A DNA stretch of 64,000 nt from positions 124,001-188,000 of the forward strand of contig CAVXFL010000015.1 in NCBI GenBank assembly GCA_963761015.1, read 5' to 3'. The position numbers and the translations under genes were made by a program. The notes beneath the pieces were generated by a model. The model had not been told where the DNA came from. It did no database searches and saw only the letters and a program-made list of their open reading frames with translations. Of this stretch, positions 17,256 to 25,252 are shown piece by piece (positions within the stretch are counted from its first letter, which is position 1; each line of letters starts with the position of its first letter). Origin of the DNA: CAVXFL01 sp963761015. Its GTDB lineage: Bacteria; Pseudomonadota; Alphaproteobacteria; Acetobacterales; Acetobacteraceae.

Positions 17256-17639
17256 GCAGCCCGATCGACAATTTCGTTGCCGCGGGCGGCACCAGTGGCG
17301 CGCCGAACGTGCCGAACAGCCGCTACAACGGCCTGCCCACCACCACGCTGACGCGGCCCGACGGCACGGTGGTGCGTTACCTCCAACGCCGGCTCATTCC
17401 GCAGCCGGAGCAGGTACGCGACCTTGCGCCAGTACGTCACCGTCCAGGGCGACCGCATCGACACGGTGACCAGCGCGCAACTCGGCGATCCCCTGCTCTA
17501 TTGGATACTCTGCGACGCCAACACGGCGATGGATCCGGACGCGCTGACCGCCGAGCCCGGCCGGGTGCTGCGCATTACCCTGCCGGCCGGCATCGGCGCG
17601 GCCACCACCGCGGCAGCCACCGGAGGCAGCGGTGGCTAG
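17252..17639 (+). CDS. LysM-type baseplate protein (gp53/Afp7 C-terminal type), frameshifted as sequenced
   Basis: The locus codes for a ~128-aa protein in two frames. Frame one gives MSSPIDNFVAAGG to RYLQRRLIPQPEQ. Frame two then continues with YATLRQYVTVQGDRIDTV, LLYWILCDANTAMDPDAL and RVLRITLPAGIG, the LysM-like, gp53-type pattern of eCIS baseplate proteins. The switch is at 17413-17414, where one G is extra relative to a continuous frame; total length is 3n+1. It is coupled to the CIS-tube gene (ATGA) and overlaps the hub gene by 8 bp. I judge the shift more likely a sequence error than decay, since similar shifts hit sdhA; if real, the baseplate would lose this protein. Confidence 0.75.
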
Positions 17640-18771
17640 CGGGATTTATCTCACGCTGCTCGCCGGTCCCGTCGTGGCGCTGCCCGTGCCCAAGCCGCTG
17701 ATCGACGCGCTCACCTCGGTGGAGGTGACCACCACCGCGACCGGGCGCAGCGGATTTCAGCTGTCGTTCACGCTCAGCAACCGCTCGCCGTTGCAGACGG
17801 TGTTTCTGCTGGCCATGGGCGGTCCCGGCGTGGAGCTGCGTGTCATCATCGTCGTAACGGTCAACAACATCCCGCAGGTGCTGATGGACGGCGTCATTCG
17901 CCATCACGAAGTGCAGCCTGGCGCCGATGCCGGCCATTCCACCTTGTTCGTGAAAGGCGAGGATCTGACGGCGGTCATGGATCTGACGGCGCTTCCGGGC
18001 GTGCCCTATCCGATGCCGGCGGAAGCGCGCGTCGCGGCAATTCTGGCGAAATACGCGTTCTACGGCGTGATCCCGGAAATCGTGCCGAGCGTGGTTCCAG
18101 ACATTCCGATCCCGGTGGAACGCATTCCGGGCCAGCAAGGAACGGATTTCGCCTACATCAACCAACTCGCCCAAAAGGTCGGCTACGTCTTCTATCTGGA
18201 TCCCGGACCTGTGCCCGGCATCAGCACCGCCTATTGGGGACCGCAGATCAAGTTCGGCGTGCCGCAGCCGGCGCTGAACGTGAACATGGACACCTGGACG
18301 AATGTCGATTCGTTGAGCTTTCGCTACGAGCCGCAGAAGTTCAAGCTGCCGCTCGTCACCATCGTCGAGCCGACGACGCACGTGCCGATCCCGATTCCGA
18401 TTCCCCCGGTGACGCCGCTCAATCCACCGCTCGGCCTGGTGCCGCCGTTCCCCACGCCCCCGGTGTTCGAGCCGCTGGAGGACACCGCGAAGCTCGATCC
18501 CGGCCAGGCGCTGATGATCGGCATGGCGAGGGCGTCGGCCAACGCGGATGTGGTTAGCGGAACCGGCTCGCTGGACGTGCTGCGCTACGGACAGGTGCTG
18601 AAAGCCCGCCAACTGGTCGGCGTGCGCGGCGCCGGCCCCGCATTCGACGGGCTGCATTACGTCGACAGCGTCACGCACCGGATTTCCCGTGGCGACTACC
18701 GGCAGGATTTCACGCTCACGCGCAACGCCCTGATCTCCAACACGCCGGTGGTTCCCACCATCGGGATCTGA
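17632..18771 (+). CDS. gp27/gpD-like baseplate hub protein (Afp8 N-terminal type)
   Basis: 379-aa phage late-control D / VgrG-N-like hub that links tube and spike at the baseplate centre. Recognisable parts: IDALTSVEVTTTATGRSGFQ, then LMDGVIRHHEVQPG, STLFVKGEDLTAVMDL, QGTDFAYINQLAQKVGYVF, and the C-terminal GLHYVDSVTHRISRGDYRQ followed by FTLTRNAL. A Pro-rich insertion (VPIPIPIPPVTPL and LVPPFPTPPV) lies at about residues 253-280. Afp8 is a single VgrG-like protein; here its gp27-like and gp5-like parts are separate genes. The start is the GTG at 17632, inside the end of the LysM gene. Confidence 0.88.
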   Translation: MASGIYLTLLAGPVVALPVPKPLIDALTSVEVTTTATGRSGFQLSFTLSNRSPLQTVFLLAMGGPGVELRVIIVVTVNNIPQVLMDGVIRHHEVQPGADAGHSTLFVKGEDLTAVMDLTALPGVPYPMPAEARVAAILAKYAFYGVIPEIVPSVVPDIPIPVERIPGQQGTDFAYINQLAQKVGYVFYLDPGPVPGISTAYWGPQIKFGVPQPALNVNMDTWTNVDSLSFRYEPQKFKLPLVTIVEPTTHVPIPIPIPPVTPLNPPLGLVPPFPTPPVFEPLEDTAKLDPGQALMIGMARASANADVVSGTGSLDVLRYGQVLKARQLVGVRGAGPAFDGLHYVDSVTHRISRGDYRQDFTLTRNALISNTPVVPTIGI

Positions 18772-18784
18772 CAACGGAACGCAG

Positions 18785-19291
18785 GTGGCACAATTCTTCG
18801 GCAAATATCGCGGCACGGTGGTGAACAACGTCGATCCCATGCAGATGGGCCGTATCCAGGCCATGGTGCCCGACGTGACCGCGCTGCTGCCGACCAGTTG
18901 GGCGCTGCCGTGCGTGCCGATGGCCGGTCCGCAGGCTGGCCAGTTCGTGGTGCCGCAAATCGGCGCGGCGGTCTGGATGGAGTTCGAGCAAGGCAATCCG
19001 GACTATCCGATCTGGACCGGCGGGTTCTGGGGCTCGGCCGCCGAGGTGCCGGCGCTCGCGCTCGCCGCGCCGCCCGGCGTGCAGCCGATCGTTTTGCAGA
19101 CGATCGGGCAGAACACGCTGATGATCAGCGACGTGCCCGGACCGACCGGCGGCATTCTGCTGAAATCCACCACCGGCGCGCTGATTTCGATCAACGAGGT
19201 CGGCATCACCATCAGCAATGGCCAGGGCGCGACCATCGTGCTCGCCGGCCCGGCGGTGACCATCAATCAAGGCGCGCTCGCGGTGGTCTGA
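18785..19291 (+). CDS. gp5/gpV-like OB-fold spike protein (Afp8 C-terminal type)
   Basis: 168-aa central spike protein. The N-terminal half is the OB-fold of gpV/gp5/VgrG: GKYRGTVVNNVDPMQMGRIQ, then CVPMAGPQAGQFVVPQIGAA, VWMEFEQGNPDYPIWTGGFW. The C-terminal third has repeated short strands (GGILLKSTTGALISINEVG and ITISNGQGATIVLAG), which would form the triple beta-helix of the spike. It is shorter than VgrG and carries no cargo domain. The start is the GTG at 18785, 14 bp after the hub stop, and the tip gene follows. Confidence 0.9.
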   Translation: MAQFFGKYRGTVVNNVDPMQMGRIQAMVPDVTALLPTSWALPCVPMAGPQAGQFVVPQIGAAVWMEFEQGNPDYPIWTGGFWGSAAEVPALALAAPPGVQPIVLQTIGQNTLMISDVPGPTGGILLKSTTGALISINEVGITISNGQGATIVLAGPAVTINQGALAVV

Positions 19292-19314
19292 TGAGGGGGA
19301 CAGAGGAAACGCTC

Positions 19315-19632
19315 ATGCCCGGGTTCCTGCTGCATGTCGGCGCGACGGTCATGTGCACGCATGGTGGCCAGGCGCAGCCGACCGCGCCCAATCCGCGCGT
19401 GCTTGTGTCCGGCCAGCCCTCGGTGTTGATAACGGCGCCGTACGTCGTCGCCGGATGTCCGTTCGTCCCGCCCGCGGCGGGGCCGTGCGTAACGGCCCAA
19501 TGGGTGCTCGGCACGCTGCGCGTCACGTCCAACGGCCAGCCGCTCGTGCTGCAAACGGGACAGTCGATCTGCGCGCCGACCGGCACGCCGCTTTTGCCGA
19601 TCGCCATGCAAACCCGCGTCACGGCGGCGTGA
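19315..19632 (+). CDS. PAAR-like spike tip protein
   Basis: 105-aa DUF4280/PAAR-like protein forming the sharp tip on the spike (the Afp10 role). Features: FLLHVGATVMCTHGGQAQP at the start, VLVSGQPSVLITAPYVVAGCPF in the middle, and LRVTSNGQPLVLQTGQSIC near the end. Cys and His residues (CTHGG, GCPF, SIC) are placed as in metal-binding PAAR cones. The ATG at 19315 is chosen because GAGGAAA lies about 5 bp upstream; an ATG at 19291 overlapping the spike stop would add 8 residues. Confidence 0.85.
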   Translation: MPGFLLHVGATVMCTHGGQAQPTAPNPRVLVSGQPSVLITAPYVVAGCPFVPPAAGPCVTAQWVLGTLRVTSNGQPLVLQTGQSICAPTGTPLLPIAMQTRVTAA

Positions 19633-20006
19633 GCGGAATGGACGTCGCGTTCCCTTATGGTTTCGACGGCACGGGACACACCGCCGGCCCCGCCGATACG
19701 GACGCGCATATCCGCGACCTGATCGAGCAAGTTTTGCTGACCGCGCCGGGCGAGCGGGTGAACCGTCCCACCTTCGGCACCGGCACCAATCAACTCGTGT
19801 TCGCGCCCAACAGCGACACGCTGGCCATGGCGCAGCAGAAGCTGATCCAGGCCGGGCTGCAGCAATGGCTGTCCGACCTGATCCAGGTCCAGTCGGTCAC
19901 CGTGCAGGCCGAAGAAGCGACGCTCACCATCACCGTGCAGTACACGGTGATTCTGACGCAGCGCAAACAGGCGGCGCAGTTCGTCGTGGGGGGCGCCACC
20001 TCGTGA
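19629..20006 (+). CDS. gp25-like baseplate wedge protein (Afp9/GPW family)
   Basis: 125-aa GPW/gp25-family protein that starts sheath polymerisation on the baseplate. The family core is intact: FPYGFDGTGHTAGPADTDAHIRD region, then IEQVLLTAPGERVNRPTFG with the conserved acidic-helix EXXR-type segment (PGERVNRP), GTNQLVFAPNSDTL, and a C-terminal strand pair EATLTITVQYTVI. The GTG at 19629 overlaps the tip stop; the ATG at 19638 is an alternative. Its stop overlaps the next GTG. Confidence 0.92.
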   Translation: MSGMDVAFPYGFDGTGHTAGPADTDAHIRDLIEQVLLTAPGERVNRPTFGTGTNQLVFAPNSDTLAMAQQKLIQAGLQQWLSDLIQVQSVTVQAEEATLTITVQYTVILTQRKQAAQFVVGGATS

Positions 20007-22468
20007 TCTATTTCTGTGCCCAGCGCAACCGGCGCATGGCGGTGCTGGCAAGACCGGCGCTGAACGGCATCGACTATCTCGAAATCGCCGACGAGACCGA
20101 TCAGACCGTGCTGCTGCTGACCATGCTGCGCGACCCGGCGCCGCTGGCGCTCGCCCCGGCGCAAGTGTTGATCGCTGGCGGCGAAAGCGTGACCGGCATT
20201 CGGATTCTCGCCGTGGACGCGATGCCCGGCGTCGCGAACACGCTGCGCATCCGGGTCGATCGAGCCGGCGATTTTTCTAGCTACGCGCTTCTCCTGCGCG
20301 CCAACCCGATGACGGACGAGCCGCCCGCCGGCGTGGACCCGGCGCTCGCGGGGGTCGAATTCTCGTTCAAGGCCGGCTGCCCGACGAGCGGCGACTGCAA
20401 GCCGATCGCGTGCTGTCCACCGGGCGCGGCGGCCGAGCCGGACATCAATTATCTGGCCAAGGACTATCCCGGCTTCGTGCAGGTGATGCTGGACCGCATG
20501 GCGGTCCTGGCGCCGGGCTGGACCGAGCGGCACGCCGCCGATCTCGGCGTCGCGCTCGTCGAGGTGCTGGCCTATGTCGCCGACCATCTGAGCTACCGCC
20601 AGGACGCCGTGGCGACCGAGGCTTATCTCGGCACTGCGCGCAGCCGGATTTCGTTGCGCCGCCATGCGCGGCTGGTCGATTACCGCGCGGACGAGGGCGA
20701 GAACGCGCGCGTCTGGATCAATCTCCGCGCCGACGCGGAGGGCGTGGCGTTGCCGGCCGGCACGTTGGTGCTGCCGCGGGTCGCCGGCCTGCCGCCCCGG
20801 CTCGATCCCAACGGTACGGCGGCGCGCCAGCTTTTGCAGGACGCGACCGTGGTATTCGCCACCATGGCGGACGCGACGCTCGGTTCGGCGCTGAACGAGA
20901 TCTCGTTCCATACCTGGAGCGACGATGCGTGCTGCCTTGCCGCCGGCAGCACCTCCGCGACTTTGAAGGGCCATCTCGACAGCTTGGCGCCGGGCAGCGT
21001 GCTGTTGTTCGAGGAAATGCTGGGCCCGGCAACCGGCGCGGCCGAGGACGCCGACCGGACGCATCGCTGGGCGGTGCGGCTCACCCGCGTGCATCACACC
21101 GACCGGCTCGGCAACGTACTGACCGACCCCGTTTCGGGCGAAAGTGTCACCGATATCGCGTGGGACGCGGCCGACACGCTGCCGTTCGCGCTCTGCCTTT
21201 CCGCCGTCACCAACTCCGAGCACGGCGCGCGCCTCGTGCACGATGTCAGCATCGCGCGCGGAAACATGGTCCCGGCCGATCACGGCAGGTGGCCCGATCC
21301 TGGCGTATGGGAGGAGCTTGGGACCGTACCGCCGCCGGCGCCCGTACCCGTCGGGGGAGCCGGCGGAAACTGCTGCACGACCACGGCGCAGATCGTGCCA
21401 CCGCTGCCCGAGTTCGTGCCAGCGCTGAAAAGCGCGCCGCTCACCTTCGCGCGACCGTTCGACCCCACCGCACCAGCGAGCGCACGGAGCCGTCCGTCCG
21501 CGCCAGACGCGCCGCCGCCCGCGCCCCAGATCGAGGTGCGCGACGATCATGATAATCCGTGGAATCCCGAACCGGATCTGCTTGGGTTGCGCGAACTCGA
21601 CCGCGGCTTCGTCGTCGAAATCGAGCGCGACGGCCGGTCGTATCTGCGCTTCGGCGATGGGCAATACGGCGCGGCCCCGGCGACGGACGAGCGGTTTCGC
21701 GCCCGCTACCGTGTCGGCAACGGCTCGGCCGGCAACATCGGCGCCGATACGCTCGGGCACGTGCTCACCGCCGAGACCCGGATTTCCGGCGTGCGCAATC
21801 CTCTCGCGGCGGCGGGGGGTCGCGATCCGGACACGATGGAAACGATCCGCCAGCTCGCCCCCTGGCGCTTCCGCACCCAGTTGCGCGCCGTCACCGAGGC
21901 CGATTACGCCCAGGCCGCCATGCGCGACGCGGCGGTGCGCGCCGCGCGCGGCACATTGCGATGGACGGGAAGCTGGCGCACCGCCTTCGTGGCGCTCGAT
22001 CCCGCGCCCTCCGCGCCGGCCGACTTGGCCGCCGCCACCCTGGCCCGGCTGGATCTGTTCCGCATGGCCGGCGTGGATCTCGCGACCAGTTCCGCTGTCA
22101 TCGTCGGGCTGCGCGTCGCGCTCGCCGTTTGTCTGAAGCCGCACTACGCGCGCGCGGAGGTGGAGGCGGCGCTGCGCCGCGCGTTCACCACGGGGATCAC
22201 CTGCGAGGGCATGCCGGGCCTGCTCGATCCGGCGAATTTCAGCTTCGGCCAGACCGTCTATCTCAGCCCCTTCATCGCCGCCGCTCAAGCGGTGGTCGGC
22301 GTCGCCGCGGTGCGCGCCACCGCGTTCCAGCGCGTCGGCGACGCGACAACCGACGCCACGGCGGCTGGGTTCATCACCATGCAGCGGCTGGAGATCCCGC
22401 GCATCGACAACGACCCGAGCCGGCCCGATCGCGGCATGCTCGAACTCGCGCTGGATGGCGGACGATGA
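20003..22468 (+). CDS. Large gp6-like baseplate protein (Afp11-like)
   Basis: 821-aa baseplate J/gp6-type wedge component. Recognisable segments: INYLAKDYPGFVQVMLDRMA, WTERHAADLGVALVEVLAYVADHLSYRQDAVATEAYLGTAR region near residue 180, then the gp6-type FVVEIERDGRSYLRFGDG near 540, FRARYRVGNGSAGNIGADTL, and LAPWRFRTQLRAVTEADYAQ. A Cys-containing N-terminal insertion (FSFKAGCPTSGDCKPIACC) and a Pro-rich hinge at about 485-505 are notable. It is coupled on both sides (GTG/ATGA overlaps) and followed by a paralogous large protein, giving the usual Afp11-Afp12 pair. Confidence 0.9.
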   Translation: MIYFCAQRNRRMAVLARPALNGIDYLEIADETDQTVLLLTMLRDPAPLALAPAQVLIAGGESVTGIRILAVDAMPGVANTLRIRVDRAGDFSSYALLLRANPMTDEPPAGVDPALAGVEFSFKAGCPTSGDCKPIACCPPGAAAEPDINYLAKDYPGFVQVMLDRMAVLAPGWTERHAADLGVALVEVLAYVADHLSYRQDAVATEAYLGTARSRISLRRHARLVDYRADEGENARVWINLRADAEGVALPAGTLVLPRVAGLPPRLDPNGTAARQLLQDATVVFATMADATLGSALNEISFHTWSDDACCLAAGSTSATLKGHLDSLAPGSVLLFEEMLGPATGAAEDADRTHRWAVRLTRVHHTDRLGNVLTDPVSGESVTDIAWDAADTLPFALCLSAVTNSEHGARLVHDVSIARGNMVPADHGRWPDPGVWEELGTVPPPAPVPVGGAGGNCCTTTAQIVPPLPEFVPALKSAPLTFARPFDPTAPASARSRPSAPDAPPPAPQIEVRDDHDNPWNPEPDLLGLRELDRGFVVEIERDGRSYLRFGDGQYGAAPATDERFRARYRVGNGSAGNIGADTLGHVLTAETRISGVRNPLAAAGGRDPDTMETIRQLAPWRFRTQLRAVTEADYAQAAMRDAAVRAARGTLRWTGSWRTAFVALDPAPSAPADLAAATLARLDLFRMAGVDLATSSAVIVGLRVALAVCLKPHYARAEVEAALRRAFTTGITCEGMPGLLDPANFSFGQTVYLSPFIAAAQAVVGVAAVRATAFQRVGDATTDATAAGFITMQRLEIPRIDNDPSRPDRGMLELALDGGR

Positions 22469-25239
22469 GCGATACCACAACCCCGCCTTGCGGCTGCTGC
22501 GTCGGCGTCACGCGCGAAACGCCCGCGCCGATCTGGAACCGGCCCGGCCTGTCGCGCATCGCCTATCGCGCCGGCACGCATGCCAGCTTCAAGGCGAGCA
22601 TGCTCTCGGCGCTCTCCGATCCGGCGTTCGCCGCGCTGGCGCCACTCACGACCCGCGACGACGGCGATTTCTCCATTGCCCTGCTCGACGCCTTCGCCGT
22701 CTCGGCGGACATCCTGACGTTCTATCAGGAACGTCTCGGCAACGAATCCTATCTGCGCACGGCGCGGCAGCAGCGTTCCGTGTTCGAACTGGCCCGCCTG
22801 GTCGGCTATCGCCCGTCGCCGGGCGTCGCCGCCTCGGCTCCGCTCGCCTTCACCCTGAACGACGCGGCCGGCGCGCCCGATCCGGTGACGATCGACGCCG
22901 GTACGCGCGTGCAGAGCGTGCCGGCGCCGGGCGAGCAGCCGGTTGTGTTCGAGACCGCGGCGCCGCTGATCGCCCGGATCGCGCAAAATGCGTTGCCCGC
23001 GATCACCACGACCCCGGTGGACTGGACGCGGGTCACCACCTCGCTCTGGCTTGCCGGCACCGCGACCGGGCTGAAGCCGGGCGACGCGATCCTGTTCGTC
23101 GACGTCGACCGCGTCGGCAACACCAATAGCCAGCTTTGGGAACTGCGCATCGTGACCGCGGCGACCGCCGATGCCGCCGGCGGCCGCACGCAGATCGTCT
23201 GGGACGTACCGCTGTTCGACACGTTCCGCAACGCCGCGCCGATCGGGGCGCGCACCGTGCAGCTCTATGCCCTGCGCAAGAAGGCGTCGCTGTTCGGCTC
23301 GATCGCGCCCGATCCGACGCTGCTACCGGACAAGGCGACGTCGGGAAAGACAACGGGCGGAGATTGGACCTTTCACGTCGACGCCGCGCACGTCGATCTC
23401 GACGCGGTTTATCCGGACATCGCGCCCGCGGCCGGCACCTCCGATTTCGCCGGCGCGCCGGAACGGTTTCAGTGGCTGGTGCTTTCCTATGGCCAGCTTC
23501 CGAACCCCGAGCGGCACCTTTACCGCGTCGTCGCCGCGGCGGATCGCGCGCCGTTGCGCTATGCGCTGTCGGGCAAGGCAACCGGGCTCAATCTCGATTC
23601 CGACAAGCACGTCGCGACCTTCGTCGCCAAGACGCGGGCGACGACGGCTTTCGTACAAAGCGACACGCTCGCGATCGTCGAGCAGCCGATCGTCGCCGAC
23701 GTGGACGGGTTCGCGCTCGGGCCCGGCACGCTGAAGCCGGTCGCGGGCGCGCAAGAGACCGTGTCGGGCGGCGGCGCGCTCGTGCCGGGCCAGAAGGTCG
23801 CCGTGATCGGCAAGCGCGCGCGGCTGCAGCTCGCGGACGACGGGAACGCCGCCTTGATAGGCCCGGATGGGCGGACGGCGATCGCGCTCGCCGAGGGCGA
23901 TGTGTTCCTGGTGGACGCGTATCCGCCGAACGCGTCGGCATCCGGCGCGCTCGTCTGGGACGTGCTGACCACGAAGGGCGTATCGGCCACCCTGACCGCG
24001 GCGCCGACAGCCGTGCGGATGCTGTCCGCCGACAAGGCGGATGCGGAGGTCAGCGAGGCCGCCGTAATCGCCGACTCCGGCGTCCAGCCGCACGCGGCGC
24101 GCACCACGCTGACATTCACGAAACCGCTCGCGCGAATCTACGACCGCGCCACCGTACGCGTGAACGCCAATGTCGCCGATGCGAGCCAGGGCGAAACCGT
24201 GCAGGAAATTCTCGGCGGCGCGGATTCCTCGATCGCCAACCAGAGCTTTGCGCTGAAGCAACGGCCGCTGACCTATATCAGCACCGCGGGCGGACAGGGC
24301 GCGCAGTCCACCTTGCAGGTCTGGGTGAACGATCTCCGCTGGCAGGAGCAGCCGGGGCTGCTCGATGCCGGCCCGCGCGACCGGGTGTTCGTGACCCGGC
24401 GCCGCGACGACGGCAGCGTGCTCGTCCAGTTCGGCGACGGCCAGCACGGCGGGCGCCCGCCGACCGGGCAGATCAATGTGCGCGCGGTCTATCGCAAGGG
24501 GATTGGCGCCAGTGGCAACGTCGCCGCCGGCCAGCTCAGCCAGGCGATCGATCGCCCAGGCGGATTGAAGGGCGTCGCCAACCCCGCCGCCGCGACCGGC
24601 GGGGCGGACCCGGACACGGCCGAGGACGCGCGGGAAAGCGCGCCGTTGCACGTGCGAACGTTGGAGCGGATCGTTTCGCTACAGGACTATGAAGATTACG
24701 CGCGGGCCTTCGCCGGTGTGGCCCGGGCGCTCGCGACCTGGACGTGGTCGGGGCGCTCGCGCGGCGTGGTCGTGACCGTCGCCGGATCGGGCGGCAGGGT
24801 GCTCGATCCGAACGGCGACACGATCACGAACTTGGCCAAGGGGTTGCGCGCGGACGGCAATCCCCATGTGCCGGTTTCGGTTCTGCCGCATCGGCCGGTG
24901 CTGTTCGAAGTCGGCGCGCTCGTGCGCGTGGACGAGCAGAATTACGATCCCGCCCAGGTGCTCGCCGCGGCGCGAACCGCGCTCGGCGCGTCGTTCGGTT
25001 TCGACGCCCGGCAGCTCGGGCAGGGTGTCACGCAAAGCGAGGTCGTCGCGGCGATCCAGCCGGTGCCAGGTGTCGTCGCGGTGCGGCTCACGAGCTTTGC
25101 CCGCCCGGACTCGGCGTCGCTGTTGCCCGACTTCCTGAGCGCGGCGGCGCCCCGGCCCGGCGCTCGCGGACCGGCGCAAGGGGCCGAGTTGCTGCTGATC
25201 GACCCGTTGTCGCTGACCCTCGTGAAGTCCTGGCAATGA
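22465..25239 (+). CDS. Large baseplate assembly protein (Afp12-like)
   Basis: 924-aa putative baseplate wedge protein, the second of the Afp11/Afp12 pair. The N-terminus has PIWNRPGLSRIAYRAGTHAS, followed by the shared SIALLDAFAVSADILTFYQERLGNESYLRTARQQRSVFELARLVGY region. In the C-terminal third are VFVTRRRDDGSVLVQFGDG, INVRAVYRKGIGASGNV and RTLERIVSLQDYEDYARAFAG, the gp6/gpJ-type core. A CxCC-type cluster (PPCGCCVG) lies at the very N-terminus. The ATG at 22465 overlaps the preceding stop; the large open frame further upstream is a shadow of the Afp11-like gene. Confidence 0.9.
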   Translation: MSDTTTPPCGCCVGVTRETPAPIWNRPGLSRIAYRAGTHASFKASMLSALSDPAFAALAPLTTRDDGDFSIALLDAFAVSADILTFYQERLGNESYLRTARQQRSVFELARLVGYRPSPGVAASAPLAFTLNDAAGAPDPVTIDAGTRVQSVPAPGEQPVVFETAAPLIARIAQNALPAITTTPVDWTRVTTSLWLAGTATGLKPGDAILFVDVDRVGNTNSQLWELRIVTAATADAAGGRTQIVWDVPLFDTFRNAAPIGARTVQLYALRKKASLFGSIAPDPTLLPDKATSGKTTGGDWTFHVDAAHVDLDAVYPDIAPAAGTSDFAGAPERFQWLVLSYGQLPNPERHLYRVVAAADRAPLRYALSGKATGLNLDSDKHVATFVAKTRATTAFVQSDTLAIVEQPIVADVDGFALGPGTLKPVAGAQETVSGGGALVPGQKVAVIGKRARLQLADDGNAALIGPDGRTAIALAEGDVFLVDAYPPNASASGALVWDVLTTKGVSATLTAAPTAVRMLSADKADAEVSEAAVIADSGVQPHAARTTLTFTKPLARIYDRATVRVNANVADASQGETVQEILGGADSSIANQSFALKQRPLTYISTAGGQGAQSTLQVWVNDLRWQEQPGLLDAGPRDRVFVTRRRDDGSVLVQFGDGQHGGRPPTGQINVRAVYRKGIGASGNVAAGQLSQAIDRPGGLKGVANPAAATGGADPDTAEDARESAPLHVRTLERIVSLQDYEDYARAFAGVARALATWTWSGRSRGVVVTVAGSGGRVLDPNGDTITNLAKGLRADGNPHVPVSVLPHRPVLFEVGALVRVDEQNYDPAQVLAAARTALGASFGFDARQLGQGVTQSEVVAAIQPVPGVVAVRLTSFARPDSASLLPDFLSAAAPRPGARGPAQGAELLLIDPLSLTLVKSWQ

Positions 25240-25252
25240 CGGGGCACGGTCA

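Noticed and set aside
19790..22480. 896-codon open frame on the - strand
   Set aside because: Shadow of the Afp11-like gene; composition and lack of any motif rule it out.
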